DNA of 62,000 nt from Owenia fusiformis (Eukaryota; Annelida; Polychaeta; Sabellida; Oweniidae). Where the stretch lies: contig CAIIXF020000002.1 in NCBI GenBank assembly GCA_903813345.2, positions 18,986,455 to 19,048,454 of the forward strand. Reading direction: 5' to 3'. A program made the translations under genes and the position numbers. Below the pieces are notes generated by a model that saw nothing but the letters and a program-made list of their open reading frames with translations, did no database searches and was not told the DNA's origin. Positions 22,055 to 32,941 of the stretch are shown one piece after another. The stretch's first letter is position 1. Each line of letters begins with the position of its first letter.

Positions 22055-23700
22055 CACTGTTGCTCATAAATATGGAATATTAGATTTGGCACCTCAGAGT
22101 TCAAAGTTTGGAGTAAGAGAACGTTTATTTGGAGTTGGTTCAGACATTTATTTTCTTGGCAAATCATAACCACATATTTCATCTACAAATCAACATTTTT
22201 TAGAGAAAAAATATTCACACTTAAAGTTAGAAGATTACTGTTATATAAACAGGGGTACGCTAAGAATTTTTGCATTTTCAAAACACCCCGATCCAAATCG
22301 TCATGTAAACCAGATCAAACAAAATAAACATCTGGTCATGAAGATTGAAGTGTCCTCTATCCAATTAAAGCACTAATATGCGTTGTGTCCTCTTTGTGTT
22401 GCAATCATAGCATAAACCTTACGGGACCAGCATAGAATGAAACATCTGACCTTTCTAAGTGAAATAAGGCCCCATTTCTCAATCTGGGCAGTGCGTAACG
22501 TGTCTAAATTTTGAGGTGGGGGTCCAAGTCACGAATCTCATTACCAAGGTCATCCCACATTTGTTCTGCTTTAGCCTGATTGCCCGACTTTTGTCCCCAT
22601 GGTAGCTGGTCCACATTGTCTGCCCTGATGTAATCCAACACGATGCCACTAGCATATCATCAGCATGATCATTCTGCAGTTGAATGTTGCCCCAAAACAC
22701 TCTGTTTGCACGTGGTACTTGATGGAGGTCCAAAAGTTCAAATTACTCTGAAATTATGTTTGGGAATCACCAAGGGGGTGCAATTTCTGCAGTACTGCCC
22801 CAAACAACCTCTGTAATACTGCTCCAAACATAAATAGGGTCGTCTTCATGGACTGCCACATCAGTAAGTGTCCTTATTGTCTCTTTCCCCTGGTCTACGA
22901 CAGAAACGAACACAATTATCAACTTTGTGGAGGACATATCTTATTTCTTCACATGCTGTCATATGACACCAAAAATTAGGTACAATGTTTTGGTGCTTTC
23001 CTGCACATTGAAGGCACCTTTCTTTGTTATGATCGGTCAGCTGTGGTCTCTCTAAAGATCTCATGGCCTTGCATCACTTATAAAGAAATCAATGGTTGTC
23101 TATAGCTCTTGAACACAGGTTTTGAGGTGGGGCAGCCATTCACCTCGTAGACTACTGATTGACTAATAAGCGATTTTGATGACATAAATGCAGTAGGTGG
23201 TGGTCTTTTCTTACATTTTTCTCTCTAGGGCCACTATTGATGTGACCTGGAGTCATATCCCAATGCATTTGGTACCACTGCAAAATTTTAGAGACTGTTC
23301 CTGACAGACCCCTAGGGTCCTGGCAATGGCAGTTTGTTTCATGCCAGAGAGCGCCATTCCTATGACCTGCCATGCTCTTTTTAGCTTATTCTATTGGGCA
23401 TGCCTTCGAAAAACTCTTCCAACTCTAAATTAAAATTTTATAAAATGTGCACAATGATTACAACTAAGATTTGGACACCTCTTTCAAGTAACCAATATCA
23501 TGCAGTCATGGGGTCACCTGAGTGAATACAAGTTTAATCAACCATAAATGTTTTAACTTTTCATACCAATCAGTTTTATATGCAAAACTGGTGAGGGAAT
23601 GAGAACACATTACAAATTTTCATCAAAATGTTATCATTTTGTAGAAATTCCATCGAACAGTTCGTATCTATAAAATATTCCATATTTATGAGCAACAGTG
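22055..23700 (-). mobile_element. Degenerate Tc1-like DNA transposon, 1646 bp
   Basis: Perfect 27-bp terminal inverted repeats (starting CACTGTTGCTCATAAATATG) sit at 22055-22081 and 23674-23700, flanked on both sides by TA, the Tc1/mariner target duplication. The length is typical for Tc1. The minus strand holds broken transposase coding. It lies just 3' of the MSL3 stop codon (23797), probably in the MSL3 3' UTR or downstream flank. Confidence 0.92.
22479..23373 (-). pseudogene. Tc1-like transposase remnant
   Basis: Open pieces on the minus strand are in different frames (23373-23152, 23064-22861, 22733-22479) and none is complete. Near 22600-22670 a frame-shifted reading gives DYIRADNVDQLPWG, the pattern preceding the last catalytic region in Tc1 transposases. 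Near 23330 the sequence reads like the N-terminal helix-turn-helix in mixed frames. It is inactive as a gene; the perfect terminal repeats could still be moved in trans. Confidence 0.75.
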
Positions 23701-23702
23701 TA

Positions 23703-23755
23703 CAGGGTGGAGCAGAAAGCTATGATTTACAAGATTATATTTTTGGCCCACCCTG
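23703..23755. mobile_element. 53-bp micro-element with CAGGGTGG ends
   Basis: Begins CAGGGTGG and ends CCACCCTG, with TA on both sides. The left TA (23701-23702) is also the right target TA of the Tc1-like element. The ends match those of the 1-kb element at 54945-55940, so this is probably an extreme internal-deletion relic of that family. Confidence 0.6.
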
Positions 23756-23796
23756 TACATGAAGTTGCATTTGTCCTAATATACTAGTGCCATCTT

Positions 23797-26700
23797 TTAT
23801 CTCCAAGTGGAAAGCTTGCTGTTGCTATTGTTACTAGTGGAATCTGCTGAAACATATGCTCCCTCTGGGAACAACTCATCAGCTTTGGTGGATAAATACC
23901 TGAAAGAAAATATTAATTCATCTTAGATCTTTTTTTACAAAAACATGCAAAATGTCACCACCTGCCCATTTGATACAGACATTGGATGCCAAACACCAAC
24001 TGCCAAACACCAACCATCTAACACCATCCACAATTTGGAGACCATAACAATGTCACCACTTGTGGTGGTGGTGTAACATAATTAATTTATACAAACAGCT
24101 ATGTCACCACTATTATCTTTAGTATTAGGTTCGTTATAACTTTTTAGGCCAGGCTCACACCCCCATTTAACTAGATCTACCAAGATTTTAAGGTAGAGTA
24201 AATATTCAATCAGCTTGAGTTAAAAAGGCCCAAGAAAACCTGAACTATAAAAGAATACACCCAAAGCTCTTGGATACTGATCGATACTCTCCTTTATGAA
24301 TAAATGACACATCAGGTAGTTTAGACATTTTTATTTCACACATTTAATGCTACTGTATGTCTAATACATGTACACAGAGACCCTCATTTTAGAATCAAGC
24401 TATGAGTTATAACAAAGAAAATTGGGACCAATCAATACCTGGAAAGTGTACTAACGGTTACAGATGCCAAATGCTGGTAAAAAGTAGTGGTTATAAAAAT
24501 ATTGTACACACTTCGTCAATGGTGGTGTGGGATAGAATGACTCCAATATTCAATGTATACTCACTCTAAAAATAGTTCCAAGTGTCTGGTAAGAGATTTC
24601 AGCTTTGGTTCTGGCATACTGGTTCTCTCTAGTAAACCTGGCAGGTGGACTGAAAAAGTAAATCCATACTTATTAAACAATACATTATGTTCATCATCTT
24701 TCATTCAGAGGGGAACTTTTAACTTTTTTAAAAAGACACATTCCCATTTTAAATGCCGATAATTAATGCAATCAGTTGAAGGTGATGCCCATGCACCTCT
24801 TTATAAGTGAACATTGAGTGTCGATAGAGAGATTTCGCAACTCACTTATAGCATGTTTATCATCTTGTAATTGTGATTGTGATATTCTTACGTATATTAT
24901 AAGACGATAATAAGAATATCACACTTATAGACATGTACAGCTGTGCAATAAATGATAATGTAATCAAACGCTTTATAAGTTATATGGGAATAATAAACAT
25001 GCTATAAGTGAGTTGCGAAATCTCTCTATTAATGTAACTGACTGAGATTTGTTATTGTGTCACATACCAAAGAGACGTAGTAAATGTTGGGCCCCATACA
25101 TCACACTGGGCGTTGCTGGCACTTGATGGTATACCTCACTAGGCAATAGTTTCCATGACAACACATCATTCAACACAGTCTCACTTTCACTGAACGACAT
25201 CATACCATCTTGGAATGGCGCACTGGATGTATGAGATTTAGGTGCGGGAGAAGACGATCCATGACTGGACTTGGTGCTCGGAAGACCTATCTGTAATGGA
25301 GCGAGGGGTGGAGTCGTACGATTTAAATCTTTTTCAGAAGTTTTAATATTCATAGAAAGTCTTGTTTTCTTTCTCTCAGATTTTGTTGTTTCTGATACCT
25401 CAGTTTTTGAGTCTGATTTTTCTGATTTGTGGTCAGATTTTGAACGTTTTGTGTCTTTTGCGGGGGTTTGTTTTGTGTCAGGGGGAATTGCCAATGAGCG
25501 TCTGGTAATTCTTCGAGTGGGTTTCTCATCTTCTGATTCTGCTTCTGATTCCTCTTCCTTCTCAGCCTCTTTTTCAATCTGTCTCTTTTTGGATTTAGGG
25601 GCTCCCTTTTTGGGTTTCCAGGTCGGGAGGCTCTCAACTGGGCTTGAGGGAGAGTGGAGTCTAGCACTAGTACGTCTGGTCCGTGGAGATGGCAAGGGTT
25701 CACTGGAGAGGAAAATTGTCATGATTTTACAAATTATTTTAAGTCACATACTGCGTAGCACATGAATGCAATATCACATTTAATTTACAACCAGCCTCTT
25801 CATCATTTTCTCATTCTCATTAGTCAACATGTACAAGTCAGAAAGCAAAGACTTAAACTTTACATGTTAGAATCATTATAAAATATGAAGTCTTCAACTT
25901 CATTCCAATAAGAATCAAACTACAAAAATCATCAAATGTTCAGTTTGTATTGATGTACTGTATTACACGATACCAAAACTCCAGTTCATACATGTAGTAC
26001 AATTAAATGTGCTCTACCTTGTCTCTTGTTTTATATCAATTGGCTTGGATAATGTTGAAACTTTAGCATACTGTGCTCTCTCAAAGTTATAAAGTAATAC
26101 AACAGGGAGAGTGAAGTCAAAGTAAACCCTCAATCCATCCATCACCTCCTTACATAAGTGAACACTGAAATAAAAGAGACAATAATGTATTTAGATTTGA
26201 TGGGGCCTGCAGGTATTCAAAATTTCGTAAGTATTCAGGAACAAAATGCATAAATGAAGTTTCACATTTGATCTTCGTAGTATTTCTGATGGATTAATAA
26301 GTACCTGATCCTTCATTTGACACCAAAAACAGCTCAAACAGATCACAGCGATTCAAATTTTTACCAATGCCATTGAAAGATGGCATTGTTGTTTGCATAA
26401 ATTATCCATTCATTTTTGATAGGAATTTCAATCATACGCCATCTTTTAAAAGTTATTTAAAATATACACTTTGTGAAAAGTGGTAATTCACTTCTTTTGA
26501 TCTCTAAACTTCAAATGCTGTTTTCTATGCAAGTAATTTTTTTCACTTCAGTATTGACCCAAATTAAAGTTTTTATCATATTTGAGTGAGTAACATGTCT
26601 CAAGTTATATTTTGTCCTTTTTCCTTCAAAAATACATGTAGTCGCATTGCCCTTTTAATGAGATAAAACTGTCACTAGCTCAATTTTTAATTTTAAGGTC

Positions 26701-29700
26701 ACTGTCAAATCAATGAATTGTTAATCTATTCATTTAAAAATAAGCTAACATAACAATAACATAATTTATGGATTTCAATGAAAGGAAGAATATTGGAAGA
26801 CATGTTGTAAAATAATACACTGACACTCATGAGTTAACGATTGCGTTCAAATGTGTACAAATGAAGTTAATTTCATTATGATGTAGCCTCTGTCGCTTGT
26901 AAAAAGAACATTTAAAATATTGATTTGCCTTTCCAGACATTTAAAAACATCCTCAAGTTATTATCATTAACCCATCACCCCTAAAGAAATAAATAAAATT
27001 CCTCATTCTAATTGCTTACATTTGGGAGCCATCCCTTATTAAGCTGAAGTAAGTCACCATGTAAATGTGACTACAGAGGGGGGTAGGGTGGATGACTTTA
27101 ATCAATTCATTTTGTGAATTCCTATTCGTGGATAATATCCTCAAAAGGGGGTCTTCCACTTCATGCATTGTAATTGTATAATATTCTTTAAGGAAATAAA
27201 TTAATAAAAATATGTATGGTAACCCTATAACTTATAAGACAGCAAACACCATGCATAACATCATTATTATGGAATTCTGGCTTACCTTCTGGTATCTCTG
27301 CCATGTTGAGACTTGGTCTTTGTATCATTAGTTTGACACAGTGTATTTATAGCATAGTGTCTCACATAGCCTTCCAGTAGTGATATTATGTTATGCTCTG
27401 CTGGTATATTCACAACCTGGAATTAATTTTAAAGTCAATTAGAAATTCAATTAGAAAGCCCAGGATATGAGTGAAAGATATGCCATGAGGTATTATACTA
27501 TTTTGGCCCATAAATATGTCATGAGGTATACTAAGGCCCATAAAAATATGTCATGAGGTATTTAGGCCCATAAGAATATGTCAAGAGGTATTTAGGCTCA
27601 TAAGAATATGTCACGAGGTATCTATAGGCCCATAAATATTTATAATCCTTTTAGTGGTATCATTTTGGTCATCAAAAACATTTAACTTTGTCAAAAATTA
27701 ATTTTCTTTAATTTGAGGCTCCAGGACTTTCATTTTTGACATGCATTTTTGTATATTTTGTACATTTGCGACAATAGTTTTTATTCAACCTCTTGACTAC
27801 CCAGAGTGACGAGATTTCTCGTCACCTTAGAAATGACCTTGGAACCCAGAGTGATGAGATAATCCGTCACAAAATATTTCACCAAAATTGCTCTTATTTG
27901 AACAATTTTTATCCAATTTACACAAAAATTGTTTTAAAATGTCTAGAAATGATCCCTACCGTCTAATTTTACTAAATTGAACATCGTCCGTTGTATATGT
28001 ATGTAGTAAAATGTCAAAAGCTGGCAAAAATGAAAAATTATCTGGTTTCAACCTATTTTAGAACCTGGGATTCAAGAGGTTCACTATACAATTGTCCTAG
28101 AGACAATTCAAGTACAGAAGAAAAATATTTTTTTGTTATTTAAATCTGGAAGACTTACCTTCCTTTCTTTGACAATGTTGTTGCAATCCTCTTCTAGAAT
28201 CTTCTTGAGATTGTCAGGAATGGGGAGTTCCACTTCTCTTGGCTCAACGACATCATCTTTCTCCTGTAACCATGACAACAATTCAGTTTCTTACATCATG
28301 CAGCTGCGATAGATCTAGGCCAACCAATCTTTTATGTTTTATTTATTATATAAACGAAAACATTAAATGTATGAGAAATAGGTGAAACATCTACCAATTG
28401 TATATTTTCAATTTAGAAAAACCTAATGTAAAACAATTTATAGGTAAACGTTGTATGACATACACAGCAACAATCAGTTCAATAATGAAGTGCAGCCGTT
28501 ATAATCAGTTCAAATTCTAGTCATAAATATCATGTATACAGAAAATGTGGTTTAAAGTTTTAGTGAAATGACAATAAAATTTGTTGATACCAAAAACTAT
28601 AAACTCACCCCTGTTGAGTCTATATTTTCTTTCTGTTCACCTGATAATTTTATATCTCCAAGATCATTCTGAAAATTGAAAGACACGAAACACATTTGAA
28701 CTAGTTAAAACAGCATACAGTATCTTGAAAAAGGGTTTGCATGACTAACAGTATGATATTTAAATTATTTTTTTATTCTACACTTTGTTTTCCAAAAATC
28801 CCAAAAAGTTCATTCTTTATCCCAGAAAAACTTAATTTTAATATTTTACATATGACTGTGTTCATTTTCCGAAAAATTTTAACTCTATGACTTAATTATT
28901 ACATAATTAAAAAGAAAAAGAAAATTTGCAAAATTAAGTATATACCAGAAAAATTCAAAATAATATGCACGCAAACCTCTTTGTATTCTGCTGTCTGCTT
29001 TCTTGTATCAGTCCTTGCTTCAAATGTCTCCCCATCACTTTCACCATCATCATCGTCATCCTCTTCCTCCAAAGAGCTCTCGCTGTCATATCTTGGTCTC
29101 TTTTTTACTTCACGTAGGATATCATCAATCTTTCTCTTGCGTGCTTTGTTCTTCCTTCTACAAAACGTTAATTTGAATTTGCATTGCTTATGTGTGTATG
29201 TTTTCCTTTTTCATTGATTTTTTTCTGTCTAAATATGACATGAAGACAATCTATTACTAGATTAATTTTTTCACTTTCTGATTTACATTTTTGAACCAAC
29301 TAGCATCTTTTTGAATTTCATGTTCTAACTCAACACCAGGGATTGGTTGTACATAAACAATTTTTTTTTATTGTATGTATATAATTTCAACCCCTTATGT
29401 AATATTTTATGTTATACATGTAAACACACCAATTCTGATGGATAAAATAAACATAATAATAATAACACTAAAGTTAACGAACATTTACAATCCCCACAAT
29501 AGTTATTGAATTGTACAATCAACAGATAAGCACCTTAACCTCTTGAATCCCAGACTCTAATATCAATTTGAAACCAGTACATACATATAAAACAGGTGAT
29601 GCTCGATTGAGTAAAATTAATAGGCAGATCGAGATCATTTTTACTCATTTGAAAACATTTTGTGTGTTAATTGGATGACAATTGTTCAAATTAGAGCAAT

Positions 29701-32700
29701 TTTAGTGAAAAGTTTTGTGACAGATTATCTCGTCATACTAGGTGTCATGGTCATTTCTTAGGTGACTAGAAATGTTGTCACTCCGAGTAGTCAAGAGGTT
29801 AAATGTATGAGAATTGTCAAGGAATACTAAATGTGATCCAAACAAGACTGGGCAACAAGGGAATTGTTGCACTATATTCCTTGTACAAAACAGGGCATTA
29901 CAATGATCTGAGATGCCTCTAAAATGACCCCTTTTGATGATAGAGTCAACTCACATTCCTCTGGCTGTTACTGCAAGCCGTCTTGCCAGGGCTCTGTTCT
30001 CATCACTGAACTTTAGTATGAAACACTCAGGCACAATTCTATCCCAGCTAAAATGAATAAATACACAGGATTGTATAGTGAGATAATATGATTTAAGTTA
30101 CAATATGTATTCATAGGCGTAGCGCCTGGTACGCTGGGTACGCACAGGCGTACTAGATGGATGCAAATTCTCTCCAAATTCAAAATTTTCCTGAGGGAGA
30201 ACCACCCAAACCCCCCTAAACGCTCGTTTTTTGCTTCGCTCAACTCTTGTTCCTGTGGTGGCGTACTACTTAAAAGAATAGCGCTACGCCCATGGTATTG
30301 AACATTTTTTGCCAAGGAAAAACTTTCAGTGTTGGTAGGAGTTCACTACATGGCATGATAGAGCAGAAAGGGTAATTTATACAGAAGTTAGTAGAGTATG
30401 TGTGGAGGAAGTGTCCACTAGTATAGAGAGAGCTGTTTACTAAGACAGAATGTAGATGCCTTACAACATACTATTGCATGATTAAATGTGATTTTCCCAT
30501 GATTTTTTACCAAAAGCTTCTCGTATATTCTGATTCTACCATATTTTTGACAGCTTACTAACAGATCTTCAAAAGGAATGGCACGCAATATTTTCAAATC
30601 TTAATAGAGTGTAGCACCTGTTTGCCCTCATGTAAGGGATATGGTACATGTCAATGCTAGTGTTGTCACGATGTGCCATAATCGTACATTGATGCATTGG
30701 CAATTTTCAGGAGTAAACATCGATACACATCGCGATGAACATCGTGAAAAAGTCTGAGAAAAGTGCAATGAAATACCGAACGCTAATGCATTAGTACTCT
30801 GGTAAATCCGGGTACTTCCGGAAACAGTGAAGTGAAAGTAAAGTAAAAAAGTATTTGATAAAGTGTAGAATTAAGTGACATGAAATAACTTACGTACCTA
30901 CTGTTCCATCCTTGGAAATGAATCAAATAATCTGGTTTGCGTCGACCATTTGAATCTCTCCCAACCTTTAACTCAAGTACCTATAACAAGCACAAAACAA
31001 TAAGACATTCTGGGTCATAAATCATTTTGAACTTACTGCGCTGACCTTTCTATATGACAGGAAGGCAATGTCGTCCATGTAGGAAATTGTCAGACAAATG
31101 AAGGCCTGCATTCTAAAGTGTCTGACAATTACCTACATGTACACGATGCCCATGTCAAGCAGCGTGCTTACTAGGCACGCAGTTTGAAACTCTGACAAAC
31201 TGCGCGCATATTTCAAAATGTGAGACGGGGAGGACACGACTCCCAAAAAGAGCCAAAATACGAAAAATACAAGGTTAGTCTCGTTCTAAAGATTCCATTC
31301 TTCATTCTGTGAAGATGAACTTAATTTACTCATAGTACTCAATGTTTTTCCCGATGTAAACCTAGTTATCTCAATATAAGGGTCTTAAGTAACTTCTGTG
31401 TTCAAAATTTACAGTGTAAAGTTATATCTATGTCTTTTTATCGTCATTTGCCGTTTATTCAGCCATTGTGTCTGTGTATGCTAGAATATATAGGATCACT
31501 CCATCTGATTAAATCAGCAAAGTTTGTGTTCAAAACGATAATACGACATAAACGTGATTTAAACATTTTTCTTGTCTTTACTGCGCGCCTATATTCACAT
31601 GTATTTCCCAAACTGCGTGCCTAATATTTCCAAACTGCTTGTCCATCCAAGCTTGTTTTGTATTATTAGAAAACATAATCGCCATACAAGGCACATATGT
31701 GTCTAATAGTAGAACCCCATAATTGAAACACTATGAGAGTCCATCCACCAAGATGGTGATCTGAAAATAAACGTTTTTTTCGTTCCCATCTTAATTGTCA
31801 CTTCTATTATACATTTTGACTTTCAATATGAAAATCTCATAAAATCTGACGATAAAGCAAAATTTCCAAAGCTACATGAAAAACACCTACATGTGCCTCT
31901 GTAGAAATAGTGTATGCGCACAGTTTGTAATTTCTGGCTAAAATAGGCGCGCAGTTTGTGATTTCTTTCTTTTTAATCTCCTGATTATCTGTTTTATCTC
32001 GAAATATTTTGAATTATACATGATAAATGTGTAAGGAATTAAATATAAAACGAGTCTAAAGTATTTGTCATTTATGTTTAAAGTGCTAGATTGATTTACG
32101 TATGAATTCCCGTTAAATCAGTGACGAAAATGCCATTAATCTTCTTTATGTTTTAAAACTTAGATTCATTTGCACATAGTTTTTGCTAGTATTTGCAAGA
32201 TTCGTACATTCGCCACAGAATGAACGCATTGAACAAGGAAACAATGCAGGATAAATGTCTTTAAATTACGTTTCAAAATACAGACTCCAACTTAAATGAT
32301 GCAATGTTCTTAGGCACGCAGTTTGTGATCGAAGCCCCCCATCGAAACAAACTGCGCGCCTAAGTAGGTGCGCAGCTTGACATGGGCACCGTGATGTACA
32401 GGGACGAAATTGCCTCCCTGAAATCATGGGGTTTCATCTAGTTGAAAGGCCTTGCTGTAATCTAATCCTGTAAGTTGTTGAATTTGCAATTCTGTTTGCA
32501 ACTCTTTGAAAATGCAAACGCATTTGGAAAAGTGGTAGAGCAAGACACTTTCTGTATTAGACCTCCAGAAATGTACAGTACTTTTCCCTCTTGAACAGAG
32601 AGCTGCACAAATGACAATTACAAAAACATGAAAAGTTGAAATGAAAAATAAACAATGGGCAACAAATGAAAATAATCTCAATATAGACAGAAACAAGGCA

Positions 32701-32836
32701 CTATTGGCTTATTTGTAAGACATACCTTGGCCTCATATAATACTCTTGCTTTGGAAGGGTCTGGTTCAAAGCACAGTACACGTTCCTCTACTTCAAAAGC
32801 AAATTTAACACCCGAATTTTTTGTTCCCATTTTCAT
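23797..32836 (-). CDS. MSL3: MSL3, chromo-barrel/MRG-domain protein, 11 coding exons
   Basis: Eleven minus-strand exons join in frame to 577 aa: 32836-32726, 30980-30898, 30047-29955, 29157-28977, 28678-28619, 28263-28159, 27416-27286, 26164-26018, 25702-25068, 24649-24565, 23899-23797. Residues about 10-95 form a chromo barrel ([13 protein letters not shown]; then HFQGWNSSWDRIV, with aromatic-cage Tyr/Trp positions). An acidic linker follows ([15 protein letters not shown], exon 4). The MRG domain is in two parts, about 185-300 and 475-565, split by a long Ser/Lys/Glu-rich insert in exon 9, as is typical of MSL3 rather than MRG15. MSL3 is a subunit of the MSL histone H4K16 acetyltransferase complex and acts on chromatin. 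Length is close to human MSL3 (about 521). A second in-frame ATG at codon 3 is an alternative start. The end is at TAA 23797-23799. Confidence 0.92.
23951..24078. mobile_element. GTCACCACC-family element in an MSL3 intron
   Basis: Contains 'gcaaaatgtcaccacc' at the left and 'tgtcaccacttgtggtggtg' at the right, matching the ends of the copies at 16285, 19448 and 43492. It lies in the MSL3 intron before the last exon. Confidence 0.45.
24824..25029. mobile_element. MITE with 37-bp perfect inverted repeats in an MSL3 intron
   Basis: Arms starting ATAGAGAGATTTCGCAACTC occur at 24824-24860 and, inverted, at 24993-25029. If the flanking TA is the target duplication, the element proper is 24827-25026. 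A second inner hairpin (gtgatattctta / taagaatatcac) lies at 24877-24921. It sits in the intron between MSL3 exons 9 and 10. Confidence 0.85.
27480..27640 (+). repeat. 33-bp tandem repeat in an MSL3 intron
   Basis: About five imperfect units of the type 'cccataaatatgtcatgagg' plus 'tattta' are arranged head to tail. Confidence 0.75.
27787..28081 (+). mobile_element. AACCTCTTGA MITE, copy 1, MSL3 intron
   Basis: About 295 bp, starting 'aacctcttgactacccagag' and ending 'gggattcaagaggtt', so the termini are inverted. An opposite-orientation relative is at 29537-29800. Confidence 0.75.
29537..29800 (-). mobile_element. AACCTCTTGA MITE, copy 2, MSL3 intron, opposite orientation
   Basis: Reverse-complement relative of 27787-28081. 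Shared stretches include 'gacgagat', 'attgctc' and the terminal 'aacctcttga'. It is in the MSL3 intron between exons 3 and 4. Confidence 0.75.
30116..30290. mobile_element. GGCGTAGCGC-ended MITE in an MSL3 intron
   Basis: About 175 bp bounded by 'ggcgtagcgcc' and 'agcgctacgcc' inverted ends, with 'ggcgtactagatgg' answered by 'gtggcgtactac' inside. It lies between MSL3 exons 2 and 3. Confidence 0.7.
31059..32421. mobile_element. GGCAAT...TCGTCC foldback element in MSL3 intron 1
   Basis: The left end (31061, 'gaaggcaatgtcgtccatgt') and the inverted right end ('acagggacgaaattgcctcc', to 32420) form arms that continue inward through 'gatgcccatgtcaagc' and 'gcgcagtttg' motifs. The left arm is interrupted at 31077-31141 by a separate 65-bp hairpin. 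The interior has further 'gcgcgcagtttg' copies (near 31190, 31940, 32350) and no gene. Confidence 0.7.
31077..31141. mobile_element. 65-bp hairpin inserted in the left arm of a foldback element
   Basis: 'catgtaggaaattgtcagac' is answered by 'gtctgacaattacctacatg'. The right arm of the host element lacks this segment, which shows it is an insertion. Confidence 0.7.
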
Positions 32837-32941
32837 TTTTAGAAAGTCTCGTTTTCAGGGATTTGACGAGACTTCACACGAGATTTTGATATTTGAAAAA
32901 TAAAAAAAGTACTTTTTGAACATAGGAGTTCCATAGCCAAA
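32837..32941. promoter_or_regulatory. Putative bidirectional promoter, MSL3 and plus-strand ORF
   Basis: Only 105 bp separate the MSL3 start (minus, 32836) from an ATG on the plus strand (32942) that is followed by a strong donor site. No TATA or other named element was assigned. Confidence 0.35.

Noticed and set aside
25271-25765. 164-codon plus-strand ORF
   Set aside because: Antisense of MSL3 exon 9; the Ser/Phe-rich reading is the complement of the Lys/Glu/Ser insert.
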